DNA from: Actinomycetota bacterium
GTDB taxonomy: Bacteria; Actinomycetota; Acidimicrobiia; IMCC26256; PALSA-610
Length of the DNA stretch: 38,341 bases
Reading direction: 5' to 3'
Assembly (NCBI GenBank): GCA_005779345.1
Contig: SXJQ01000087.1
Coordinates: 1 to 38,341 of the forward strand
Positions 22,638-30,917 of this stretch are shown here, one piece after another. The notes under the pieces were generated by a model. It saw nothing but the letters and a program-made list of their open reading frames with translations. It ran no database searches and was not told the DNA's origin. The position numbers and the translations under genes are program-made. Position 1 is the stretch's first letter; each line of letters opens with the position of its first letter.

Positions 22638-25088
22638 TTGCGACGGTCCGAGCGGCTCCCCGGGTTCGACGGCCTGCGGGCCGTCGCTGCGCTCGCGGTG
22701 TTCACGTACCACGTCGACTTCTTCGCCGCGGGCCTCGCGGATTCGCTCGGCCACCGCCTGCTGCAACAACTCCGGGTCGGCGTGTGGGTGTTCTTCGCGC
22801 TGTCGGGATTCCTGTTGTACCGGCCGTGGGCGGCCGCGCACCTCGACGGAGCGAAGCGCCCCGACCTGCGTTCGTACCTGCGCAACCGGGCGTTGCGCAT
22901 CCTGCCCGCGTACTGGGCCTGCCTCACGTTCTTCGTCTTCGTCAGCCGCGCCGGCCTCACGTTCGAATCGCCCGTCGGTGTCCTCGCCCGCCAGTACGGC
23001 CTCGTGCAGATCTACGCGCGGTCCGACGCCGGACTCGGCACCTTCCGCGGGTTGCCCCACACCTGGAGTCTCGCCGTCGAGTTGTCGTTCTACGTCGCGC
23101 TGCCCCTCTACGCCGCGCTCGTCGGCGCGGTGGTACGGCGCCGTCCCGGTCGGGCGTTCGCTGTCGAGGTCGGTGGTATCGCCGTGCTCGTCGCACAGTG
23201 GGTCGCCTGGACGGTCGCCACCGACGGCGACGCGGTCCGCCAGCAGTGGCTCCCGAACTTCTCGATGGCGTTCGGCGTCGGGATGTTGCTCGCGGTGCTC
23301 ACGACGGAGCGCGGTGCGGCGACCGCAGTGGCCCGCATCCTCCGCTCGGTCGCGCGACCCGCGCTGCTCTGGCCTGCGGCCGCGGTCGCGCTCGTCGTGC
23401 GCAGCCGGTTCGAGATCCGCGCCGAGAACGGACTCGGCTCCCAAGTGCTGTACGCGCTCGCGGCTGTCGCGCTCGTTGCTCCCTTCGCGCTCGCTGGGGA
23501 GCGAGCGGGCGACTCGGCGATCGGGCGGGTGCTCGGCCATCGCGTCGTCGTCTGGCTCGGCACCGTCTCGTACGGAATCTTCCTCTGGCACTACCACATC
23601 GTCGCGATTGCACGCGACGACTGGCTCGACGCCCCGAGTGGTTGGAACGGCGAGGTCACGCTGGGCGTCGTCGCGCTCGCGGCGACCCTGGTCGGCGCGG
23701 CCGCGAGCTGGTACGTCGTCGAACGGCCGGCGCTCGCCTGGCGCCGACGCGTCGCACCGGTGCTCGCGGAATGGAGCGATCGGCGATTCCGGATATCGCT
23801 CGCGGCGGTGACGGCGGCCGGGTTCGTGTGGCGCGTCGTGTACGTGCTCGGGCAGCGGGGCCGCCAACCGCTGAACGGCGACGCCGCGTACTACCACCTC
23901 CAGGCGACCGCGGTCGCGCGCGGCATCGGTTTCGTCGATCCGTTCCAGTGGGATCAGCTCGGACGCATTCGCCAGAGCGCCGGCCACCCACCGGCCTACA
24001 TCCTCTACCTCGCCGGCTTCACCAAGGTCGGGTTGGGGAGCGAGACGCAGCACCGCCTCGCGTCGTGCCTGCTCGGCGCAGCCGCGATCGCGGTGATCGG
24101 GTTCGCGGGGCGTGCGATCGCGGGGAACCGGGTCGGCGTCGTGGCTGCGTTGGCCGCCGCGGGCTACGCGAACCTGTGGATCAACGACGAGATGCTCATG
24201 TCGGAGAGCATGGCCGCGCTGGCGTTCGCGTTCGTGGTGCTCGCCGTGTACCGCTACGTCGCGATCCCGACCCGGCGGCGCGTGTTGGCGGCCGGCGCCG
24301 CGATCGGATTCGCGGCGCTCAGCCGCGCCGAGCTGCTCGCGCTCGCGGTGCTCATCGTCGTGCCGCTCGTGTGGCGGTGCGTCGGCGATCGCCGTGAGCG
24401 ATTCGTGCAGATCGTCGGTGCGGGCGCGGTGTGCGCCCTGCTCGTGGCGCCGTGGGTGCTGTACAACGTCGGGCGATTCGAGCACCCGGTGCTGATGAGC
24501 AACGGCACCGGCGGCGTACTGCTCGTCGGCAACTGCGACGAGACCTACCACGGCGAACTGCTCGGCTACTGGTACGTCGGGTGTGGTGGCGCGGCCGCGG
24601 TGTCGCTCGTCGGCGACGAGTCGGAGCGCGAAGCGATCTGGCGCGAGCAGGGCCTCACCTACCTCAGCGATCACGTCGAGCGGTTTCCGGTGGTCGCCGC
24701 GGCACGGATCGGCCGCATGTGGGACGTGTACCGACCCGAGCAGAACATCTCGCTCAACATCGCGCTCGAGGGTCGCGGGCGCTCGGCCCCGCGGCTCGCG
24801 TTCTGGCAGTACGTGTTCCTGCTCCCGTTCGCCGGCGCGGGGCTCGTCGCGCTGCGCCGCCGCAGGGTCCCGATCTGGCCGCTGCTCGCAACCGCCGGAC
24901 TGATCACGTTCACCGCGGTGCTGGCGTTCGGGATCACGCGTTACCGCGTTCCGATCGATGTCGCGTTGCCGATCCTCGCGGCCGTCGGCGGCGTCGCTTG
25001 GTGGTCGGGCGAGTTCGGTGCCGCGCGAGCGCCGTCGGCGCGCACGTCTGGGCCCGCTCAGCCGGCGAGGCACTCCGACACGGCGTAG
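22638..25088 (+). CDS. Acyltransferase-3 / GT-C glycosyltransferase fusion protein
   Basis: An 816-residue membrane protein with two halves. Residues 1 to about 365 are an acyltransferase-3 (OafA-like) module: FDGLRAVAALAVFTYHV with Arg14 and catalytic-type His25, RNRALRILPAYWA, TWSLAVELSFYVALPLY, SYGIFLWHYH and the closing VVERPAL. Residues about 385-816 are a GT-C module: LNGDAAYYH with Asp415, SAGHPPAYILYLAG, NDEMLMSE, LSRAELLAL, RFEHPVLMSN, NCDETYHG, RIGRMWDVYRP and FGITRYRVPID. TTG 22638 is set by the -10 at 22625. The protein may both acylate and glycosylate an exported glycan or lipid. A paralogue with the same order is at 35084-37654. Its end overlaps the lipoprotein gene by 31 bases. 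Confidence 0.9.
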   Translation: MRRSERLPGFDGLRAVAALAVFTYHVDFFAAGLADSLGHRLLQQLRVGVWVFFALSGFLLYRPWAAAHLDGAKRPDLRSYLRNRALRILPAYWACLTFFVFVSRAGLTFESPVGVLARQYGLVQIYARSDAGLGTFRGLPHTWSLAVELSFYVALPLYAALVGAVVRRRPGRAFAVEVGGIAVLVAQWVAWTVATDGDAVRQQWLPNFSMAFGVGMLLAVLTTERGAATAVARILRSVARPALLWPAAAVALVVRSRFEIRAENGLGSQVLYALAAVALVAPFALAGERAGDSAIGRVLGHRVVVWLGTVSYGIFLWHYHIVAIARDDWLDAPSGWNGEVTLGVVALAATLVGAAASWYVVERPALAWRRRVAPVLAEWSDRRFRISLAAVTAAGFVWRVVYVLGQRGRQPLNGDAAYYHLQATAVARGIGFVDPFQWDQLGRIRQSAGHPPAYILYLAGFTKVGLGSETQHRLASCLLGAAAIAVIGFAGRAIAGNRVGVVAALAAAGYANLWINDEMLMSESMAALAFAFVVLAVYRYVAIPTRRRVLAAGAAIGFAALSRAELLALAVLIVVPLVWRCVGDRRERFVQIVGAGAVCALLVAPWVLYNVGRFEHPVLMSNGTGGVLLVGNCDETYHGELLGYWYVGCGGAAAVSLVGDESEREAIWREQGLTYLSDHVERFPVVAAARIGRMWDVYRPEQNISLNIALEGRGRSAPRLAFWQYVFLLPFAGAGLVALRRRRVPIWPLLATAGLITFTAVLAFGITRYRVPIDVALPILAAVGGVAWWSGEFGAARAPSARTSGPAQPARHSDTA

Positions 25089-25585
25089 AGCGTCACGCGC
25101 GGCTTGTCGTCGAAGCCGGGCGTATCGGAGTTGCTCGTCGCGACCACGAGGTAGCCGTCGACGCGTGCACGCAGCTTCGGGTACCGCTCGTCGTCGAGCC
25201 CGGAGCGGTCGATCGCGTAGCCGCGCTCGGCCCACATGGCGGCGATCGCTTCGATCGCGGCGTCGGGGTCGAGCCCGGTCCCGGCGAGTTCGACGATCGC
25301 GGGAACCTGCGCCTGGCGCGTCCCCGATTCGCCGACCGCGAAGCCGAGGAACTTGTCGCGGCACGTCTCGCGGTCGGTGTCGGCGATGGTCACCGGCTCG
25401 AAGTCGGCCGCGGGTGGCAGGACGGCGCCGGCCTCGTTGAGCAGGGCCACCACGCGTGCCTGACCGGCCGCGAAGTCGTCGCTCCCGGTGCCGGGTTCGG
25501 AACAGCCGGCGAGCGCGACGACCGCGAGCGCCAGACTGCCGACAACTCGGGTGCGGGTGGCCGCACGGCTCAGAGCGCGTCGCAT
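25058..25585 (-). CDS. Putative secreted lipoprotein
   Basis: A 175-residue protein with a clear lipoprotein signal: arginine-rich n-region, hydrophobic core and lipobox LAGC with Cys28, followed by a Ser/Gly/Asp linker. The mature part is small and acidic, with two cysteines (ETCRDKF and the C-terminal SECLAG) that could form a disulfide, and an alpha/beta pattern (IEAIAAMWAERGYAIDRSG, YLVVATSNS). I do not recognise a family with certainty; it resembles small actinobacterial envelope lipoproteins. ATG 25585 is preceded at eight bases by TAGATC. It is divergent from the flavoprotein gene and converges with the fusion gene, so it is a single-gene unit. Confidence 0.82.
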   Translation of the reverse strand: MRRALSRAATRTRVVGSLALAVVALAGCSEPGTGSDDFAAGQARVVALLNEAGAVLPPAADFEPVTIADTDRETCRDKFLGFAVGESGTRQAQVPAIVELAGTGLDPDAAIEAIAAMWAERGYAIDRSGLDDERYPKLRARVDGYLVVATSNSDTPGFDDKPRVTLYAVSECLAG

Positions 25586-25593
25586 CGCCCAGG

Positions 25594-25599
25594 GATCTA
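25594..25599 (-). promoter_or_regulatory. Probable -10 of the lipoprotein gene
   Basis: TAGATC on the minus strand lies eight bases before ATG 25585. The last base departs from TANNNT. Confidence 0.4.
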
Positions 25600-25647
25600 G
25601 CACACCGCGGCGTGGCGTCGGTGCCCGGCCCCGTGGTGGGTCACCGG

Positions 25648-25675
25648 TAGCATCGCCGCCCGGGAACCGAGGGAG
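25648..25675 (+). promoter_or_regulatory. Promoter -10 and ribosome site of the flavoprotein/acyltransferase operon
   Basis: TAGCAT at 25648-25653 is followed by a leader with GAGGGAG at 25669-25675, nine bases before ATG 25685. Unlike many neighbours this operon appears to have a true 5' leader and Shine-Dalgarno site. Confidence 0.55.
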
Positions 25676-25684
25676 ACGGGGGAG

Positions 25685-27238
25685 ATGGCCGCGACCGCAA
25701 CGCCCCGATCTGATCCAGCCGCGGCGCAGGTCGTCGTCATCGGTGCCGGCCCTGCCGGGCTCACCGCCGCGTACCACCTCACCAAGGCGGGCGTCACGCC
25801 GACGATCCTCGAGGCCGACGACGTCGTCGGCGGGATCAGCCGAACGGTCGAGCGCGACGGCTGGCGCTTCGACATCGGCGGGCACCGCTTCTTCACCAAG
25901 GTCAAGGCCGTCGACGACCTGTGGTTCGAGATCCTCGGTGAAGACGAGTTCCTGCAACGGCCGCGGATGAGTCGCATCTACTACCGCGGCAAGCTCTACG
26001 ACTACCCCCTCAAGCCGCTGAACGTGCTGCGCAACATCGGGTTCATCGAAGCGGTGCGGTGCGTCGCGTCGTACCTCTGGGTCCGGGTTCGTCCACCGAA
26101 AGACACGAGCAACCTCGAGGGTTTCTACGTGAGCATGTTCGGTTGGCGCCTCTACGGGCATTTCTTCGACCACTACAACCAGAAGGTGTGGGGAGTCCCG
26201 ACCCGCCAGATGTCGGCCGACTTCGGTGCGCAGCGCGTCAAGGGCATGTCGTTGATGACGGCCGTCCGCGAGGGATTCACGCCGAAGTTCGTCAAGAATC
26301 GTCGCAGCAAGGGCCAACAGGTCACGTCGCTCATCGAGTCGTTCAACTACCCGAAATTCGGCCCCGGCCAGATGTGGGAGCGGTGCACCGAGATCGTCAT
26401 CGGGCGCGGTTGCACCGTCGACTTCGGTGCGCGCGTCGTGCGGATCACCCATGCCGACGGACGCGCCGAATCGGTCGTCGTCGAGGTCGACGGTGCCGAG
26501 CGCGCCTATCCCTGCACCCACGTCGTCTCCTCGATGCCGTTTCGCGATCTGATCCGCGCGATCGACCCGCCCGTCCCGCCCGAGGTCCGGGCCGCGGCCG
26601 AGGGGCTCGGCTACCGCGACTTCATCACGGTCGCGCTCGTGGTGCCGCAGGAGTACTCGTTCCCCGACAACTGGATCTACATCCACGACCCCGACGTGAA
26701 GGTCGGCCGCATCCAGAACTTCGGGTCGTGGTCGCCCTACCTCGTGAAGGAGGGCCGCACCTGTCTCGGGCTCGAGTTGTTCGTCAACGAGGGCGACGAC
26801 ACCTGGACGAAGTCCGACGACGACCTCATCGCGCAGGCCAAGCGCGAGATCCAACACCTCGGCCTCGCCGACGCGTCGAAGGTCGAAGCCGGTTACGTCG
26901 TGCGCATGCCGAAGGCGTACCCGGTCTACGACGAGTACTACCAAGCCAACGTGAAGGTGCTGCGCGACTGGATCGCGGCGAACGCGCCGAACATCATGCC
27001 GACCGGTCGCAACGGCATGCACAAGTACAACAACCAGGATCACTCGATGCTCACCGCCATGCTGTCGGTCGAGAACATCCTCGGCGCCCATCACGACGTG
27101 TGGACCGTCAACGTCGAGTCCGAGTACCACGAGGAACAGATGGGAAGCGACGCCCCCTCGTCGGGTCGTGACGCGCCGGTGCTGCCGAGGGCGGCGATCG
27201 AAGCCGCGGCCCGGCAGCGGCAGGCGGCGGCCGACTGA
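25685..27238 (+). CDS. FAD-dependent oxidoreductase, UDP-galactopyranose-mutase-like
   Basis: A 517-residue flavoprotein. A Rossmann dinucleotide motif VVVIGAGPAGLTAAYHL begins near residue 16, followed by LEADDVVGGISRTVERDGWRFDIGGHRFFTK, the GG and xHxF elements shared by UDP-galactopyranose mutases and protoporphyrinogen-oxidase-like enzymes. Later segments include LKPLNVLRNIGF, HVVSSMPFRDLI and the C-terminal NGMHKYNNQDHSMLTAMLSVENIL, which carries the last FAD contacts. It has no transmembrane helix. As first gene of an operon with three acyltransferase-3 genes, it may change the ring form or oxidation state of a sugar nucleotide used in the same glycan. The exact reaction is not established. 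The downstream gene starts two bases after its stop. Confidence 0.88.
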   Translation: MAATATPRSDPAAAQVVVIGAGPAGLTAAYHLTKAGVTPTILEADDVVGGISRTVERDGWRFDIGGHRFFTKVKAVDDLWFEILGEDEFLQRPRMSRIYYRGKLYDYPLKPLNVLRNIGFIEAVRCVASYLWVRVRPPKDTSNLEGFYVSMFGWRLYGHFFDHYNQKVWGVPTRQMSADFGAQRVKGMSLMTAVREGFTPKFVKNRRSKGQQVTSLIESFNYPKFGPGQMWERCTEIVIGRGCTVDFGARVVRITHADGRAESVVVEVDGAERAYPCTHVVSSMPFRDLIRAIDPPVPPEVRAAAEGLGYRDFITVALVVPQEYSFPDNWIYIHDPDVKVGRIQNFGSWSPYLVKEGRTCLGLELFVNEGDDTWTKSDDDLIAQAKREIQHLGLADASKVEAGYVVRMPKAYPVYDEYYQANVKVLRDWIAANAPNIMPTGRNGMHKYNNQDHSMLTAMLSVENILGAHHDVWTVNVESEYHEEQMGSDAPSSGRDAPVLPRAAIEAAARQRQAAAD

Positions 27239-27240
27239 CG

Positions 27241-28485
27241 ATGCCGGGCGTGGCCCCCGGCCCGGCGCACGCCTCGGCCCAGCTCGAGTCCGGTCGGCCG
27301 CACGTCGCGGGGCTCGAAGGCCTGCGGGCGCTCGGCGCCGTCGCGGTGTTCGTGAAGCACTCGAGCCTCGCGACCGGCAAGCAGTACGACACTGGCTGGG
27401 CGTGGCTGAACCACTTCGAGATCGGCCCGACACTGTTCTTCGTGCTGTCGGCGTTCCTCGTCTACCAGCCGTTCGCTGCCGCGCACCTCGCCGGACGGCC
27501 GCTGCCGTCGTTGACCCGATTCGCTCGGCATCGCGTGCTGCGCGTGGTCCCGGCGTACTGGGTTGCCCTCGCAATCATGCTCGTGTTCCTGCGCGCTCCC
27601 GAGCAGGGGTCGTTCGGGTTGCACGTGCGCGACGCTCGCTCCGTACTCCAGTTGTTCACGTTCACGCAGATCTACGACCCGGTCCGCTTCTTCGACGGCA
27701 TCGCCGCCGCGTACACGCTGTGCGTCGAGGTGTCGTTCTACGTGTTCGTGGCCGGTTGGGTCGTGCTGGTGCGGCGAATCGCGCCGCGCGCTGCGGCGCC
27801 GGCGCAACGCCTGCGCGTCGAGTTCGCCGGCATCGGCGTGCTCGTCGGCCTCGCGCTCGGCTGGCGGTTCCTCGTCGGTTTCGTGTTCCGGCCCGACGGT
27901 GACGCCGTGTGCAGCGCGACCTCGACCCACTGGACGTGCGCGGCCGCGAACTGGCTACCGGGCTACCTCGCGTACTTCGCGCTCGGCATGTTGCTCGCGG
28001 TGCTGGTGGTTTGGACGCGCGGCCACGGGCCGATCACCGCGTTCGACCGCGCGAGCGACCGCACCGTGCCCTGGCTCGTGCTCGCCGGTGGCGTGTTCTG
28101 GCTCTACAGCGCGCGCTACGGCACACGCGGGCTCGACTCGCGCACGGGTATCGACGGCGAGGTGCGGCACCTCCTGAACGGTCTCATCGTGTTGGCCGCG
28201 ATCGTGCCGTTGCTCGGGCGCCGCCGATCGCGGTATCGATCGTTGCTCGCCGGGCGGCCGCTCGTGTACCTCGGTGTCGTGTCGTACGGGTTCTACCTCT
28301 GGCACCAGGCATTCATCGATCGGCTCATGATCTGGACCGACGCGCGGCCGTTCGACGGATCGTTCGCCGTCGTCGCGCCAACCGCGTTCGCGCTCGCGGT
28401 CGCTGCTGCCGCCGTGAGCCACCGCGCCATCGAGGAGCCGATCCGACGCCGCCGCGACGGGTTGTTGGTCGGGGCCCGCACATGA
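27241..28485 (+). CDS. Acyltransferase-3 family membrane O-acyltransferase
   Basis: A 414-residue OafA-type polytopic protein that moves acyl groups across the membrane to sugar hydroxyls. LEGLRALGAVAVFVKH has Arg29 and the catalytic-type His40. Further family marks are GPTLFFVLSAFLVYQPF, RHRVLRVVPAYWVAL, a CVEVSFYVF helix, VSYGFYLWHQAF and the closing RAIEEPIRR. A Cys pair (CSATSTHWTC) in an outside loop is not seen in its neighbours. ATG 27241 is two bases after the flavoprotein stop; its own end overlaps the next start (ATGA). It has no C-terminal SGNH domain. The acyl group and the target are unknown. Confidence 0.9.
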   Translation: MPGVAPGPAHASAQLESGRPHVAGLEGLRALGAVAVFVKHSSLATGKQYDTGWAWLNHFEIGPTLFFVLSAFLVYQPFAAAHLAGRPLPSLTRFARHRVLRVVPAYWVALAIMLVFLRAPEQGSFGLHVRDARSVLQLFTFTQIYDPVRFFDGIAAAYTLCVEVSFYVFVAGWVVLVRRIAPRAAAPAQRLRVEFAGIGVLVGLALGWRFLVGFVFRPDGDAVCSATSTHWTCAAANWLPGYLAYFALGMLLAVLVVWTRGHGPITAFDRASDRTVPWLVLAGGVFWLYSARYGTRGLDSRTGIDGEVRHLLNGLIVLAAIVPLLGRRRSRYRSLLAGRPLVYLGVVSYGFYLWHQAFIDRLMIWTDARPFDGSFAVVAPTAFALAVAAAAVSHRAIEEPIRRRRDGLLVGART

Positions 28486-30917
28486 CCGCCACGACCGAGA
28501 CCGATCCGATCGTCACCCGGCCGTCGGATCCGGGTCGCATCCTCGGGCTCGAGGGTTTGCGTGCGATCGCGATCGCCGCGGTGTTCCTCACGCACACCGG
28601 ATACGTCACCGGCGTGACAGGTCGGTCCGACTGGGGCGCGTTCCTCGGCCGCCTCGAGATCGGCCCCACGATCTTCTTCATGATCTCGGCGTTCCTCCTC
28701 GGCCTGCCGTTCGCCGAGGCGAACCAGGCGGGCGCCCGTGCGCCGAGCGCCCGCCGGTTCCTGCGGCGCCGCGCGGTGCGGGTGTTCCCCGCGTACTGGC
28801 TGACGCTCGTCCTGTTGTTCGTGGTCTTCGGGGTCGACGTCGACGGGTTCGGCGACGTCGTACGGCTCGCGACCCTGACCCACATCTACAGCGACGATGG
28901 GTTCTTCTCGGTGTCGGTGCTCGTCCCCACGTGGACACTTGCGACCGAACTCGCGTTCTATGCGTTTCTCCTCGGCTGGGCCGCGGCGGTGCGCCGCATC
29001 GGTCGCGACCGCGACGCGGCAGGCCGTTTGTCGCTCGAACTGATGCTCGTCGGCGTCCTCGTGGTGATTGCGTTCGCCTTCCGGGCGCTCGTCGACGCCG
29101 AGATCGGGCTCCCGGCCGTCGCGGAGTTCTGGCTGCCGGGCCAGCTCGACATCTTCGCGGTCGGCCTCGGGTTCGCGTCGATCGTCGCCTACGTGCGCGT
29201 CACCGGCAACACGCCGCGGCTCGCGACGCTCGTTCGGCGAGGCCCCGATGTCGTCGTCGGCCTCGCCGGGCTCGCGTACCTCGGCGTGCCGCTCTTCACC
29301 AACGTGAGTCGCGGGCTGGTGCTCACGAACGAGACCTCGCTCGACGGCCACCTCGCCCACGCGTTCTACCTGCTGTGTGCCACGCTGCTCCTGGCCCCGA
29401 TCGCGTTGCGCTCGCCGGCGCGCAGCGCGTATCTCTGGTTCGTGCGGTTGCGGCCGGTCGCGTACTTCGGGCTCGTGTCGTACGGCTTCTACCTCTGGCA
29501 CGACCACTTCATCGTCGAGACGGCGGGCTGGTCGGGCGGCACGTTGCTGCCCTACCCGCACGCCGACTTCTGGATCGTCGCGAGCGCGGCCTTCGCGCTG
29601 AGTCTCGTCGCGGGATCGATCAGCTACCACGTCGTCGAGCGGCCCGCGCTCGACCTCGACGCCGGTCGCTTCGCCGCGCTGCGAGCGCGGGCGCGAGAAG
29701 CATCGAGCATCGTGCCCGCCGTCATCGCCGGGACGCGCACCGCGGCGACGAACTTCGACCTGTTCGATGGTCTCCGCGCGATCGCCGCGCTCACGGTCGT
29801 GCTGCACCACGTCGCCCTACCCACCGGGAGGCAGAACAACGGCTTCTGGGCGTCCTATCTCACCGAGTTCGACGTCGGCGTCGCGATCTTCTTCCTCATC
29901 TCGGGCTTCTTGCTCTACCGGCCGTTCGTCACGCGCGCCCTCGGCGACGAACCGGAGCCGCCGCTCGGTCGGTTCCTCGTGCGTCGGGCCGTGCGGATCT
30001 ACCCCGCCTACTGGTTCGCGCTCGCCGGCATCCTGGTTTTCGTCGGGTTCCAGGCGCCCGTCGCCGACGGCCTGCCCCAGTACCTCAGCTACTTCGGGCT
30101 CGTGCACGTGTACTTCCGCGACTGGGCGGCAGGCGGGATGTCGCAGGCGTGGACGCTGGCCGTCGAGGTGACGTTCTACCTGTTCCTCCCGGTGTGGGCG
30201 GCGCTCGTGCGCCGCCTCGGTGCGGGCCGGTCCGGCGTCACGCGCGTGCACCTCCAGCTCGGCGCGCTGGCGGCCATGTATCTGTTCGCGGTCGCGTTTC
30301 GCGCGTACTGCTACTGGGGCGCGGGCGACGACCTGGCGTTCCTCGGCGTCTACTGGCTGCCGGCGAACCTCGACCTGTTCGCGCTCGGTATGGGTGTCGC
30401 CGTGGTGAGCGCGGGCGCGCAGGCCGGTGTCGTCTCGCAACGGGTCACCGCGCGGCTCGCAACGATCGGGTCGTGGTCGTGGCTCGGCTCGATCGGCGCG
30501 TTCGTCGTGCTGTGCAACGCGTTCGATCTCCCGCTCGGTATCGCGGTTCGCCCCGACGGTTGGCAGGGACACGTGAAGCAGGCGACCTTCGGGCTGGTCG
30601 CGCTCGGGCTGTTGCTCCCCGCGGTCTTCGCGACGGCCGGCCGCGATCCGATTCGGCGGCTGCTCGCGTGGCGTCCGCTCGCCTATTGCGGCGTCGTGTC
30701 GTACGGCATCTACCTGTGGCACCAGGCATGGGCGAAGAAGGCCGTCGGTTGGCAGGCGCGCCCGTTGTTCGCCGCCGACTTCGTCACCGTGCTCGCGGCG
30801 ACCCTGGCGCTCACGCTGCTGGCGGCATCGGTCAGTTGGTTCGTGGTCGAACGCCCGCTGATGCGGGCCGTCCACCGCAAGATCGTGGCGCGCCCGCCGA
30901 TGGAACCGGTGGCATGA
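28482..30917 (+). CDS. Tandem double acyltransferase-3 protein (two modules in one chain)
   Basis: An 811-residue protein with two complete acyltransferase-3 modules. Module 1 (about 20-390) has LEGLRAIAIAAVFLTH with Arg27/His38, RRAVRVFPAYWLTL, TWTLATELAFYAF, VSYGFYLWHDHF and VVERPAL. An Ala/Arg-rich linker (about 391-423) leads to module 2, with FDGLRAIAALTVVLHH at 428-443 (Arg432/His443), RRAVRIYPAYWFAL, AWTLAVEVTFYLF, VSYGIYLWHQAW and VVERPLM. Both catalytic-type histidines are kept, so both halves may be active. No stop or frame change lies between the modules. The start and stop overlap its neighbours as ATGA. Single-module proteins are the rule in the family, so this is an unusual fusion, likely from a tandem gene pair that lost a stop. 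Confidence 0.9.
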   Translation: MTATTETDPIVTRPSDPGRILGLEGLRAIAIAAVFLTHTGYVTGVTGRSDWGAFLGRLEIGPTIFFMISAFLLGLPFAEANQAGARAPSARRFLRRRAVRVFPAYWLTLVLLFVVFGVDVDGFGDVVRLATLTHIYSDDGFFSVSVLVPTWTLATELAFYAFLLGWAAAVRRIGRDRDAAGRLSLELMLVGVLVVIAFAFRALVDAEIGLPAVAEFWLPGQLDIFAVGLGFASIVAYVRVTGNTPRLATLVRRGPDVVVGLAGLAYLGVPLFTNVSRGLVLTNETSLDGHLAHAFYLLCATLLLAPIALRSPARSAYLWFVRLRPVAYFGLVSYGFYLWHDHFIVETAGWSGGTLLPYPHADFWIVASAAFALSLVAGSISYHVVERPALDLDAGRFAALRARAREASSIVPAVIAGTRTAATNFDLFDGLRAIAALTVVLHHVALPTGRQNNGFWASYLTEFDVGVAIFFLISGFLLYRPFVTRALGDEPEPPLGRFLVRRAVRIYPAYWFALAGILVFVGFQAPVADGLPQYLSYFGLVHVYFRDWAAGGMSQAWTLAVEVTFYLFLPVWAALVRRLGAGRSGVTRVHLQLGALAAMYLFAVAFRAYCYWGAGDDLAFLGVYWLPANLDLFALGMGVAVVSAGAQAGVVSQRVTARLATIGSWSWLGSIGAFVVLCNAFDLPLGIAVRPDGWQGHVKQATFGLVALGLLLPAVFATAGRDPIRRLLAWRPLAYCGVVSYGIYLWHQAWAKKAVGWQARPLFAADFVTVLAATLALTLLAASVSWFVVERPLMRAVHRKIVARPPMEPVA

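Noticed and set aside
21657..25364. A minus-strand open frame of over 1200 codons, and similar very long open frames at 3678-6359 (+), 31912-35043 (-) and 35061-38153 (-)
   Set aside because: They run opposite or out of frame to genes with clear domains, are rich in Arg, Pro, Asp and His without domain structure, and arise from the low stop frequency of very GC-rich DNA.
28482..30917. Two acyltransferase genes artificially joined by a frameshift
   Set aside because: Both modules are in the same frame with a continuous linker and no stop or start signal between them. A base error cannot be fully excluded without reads.
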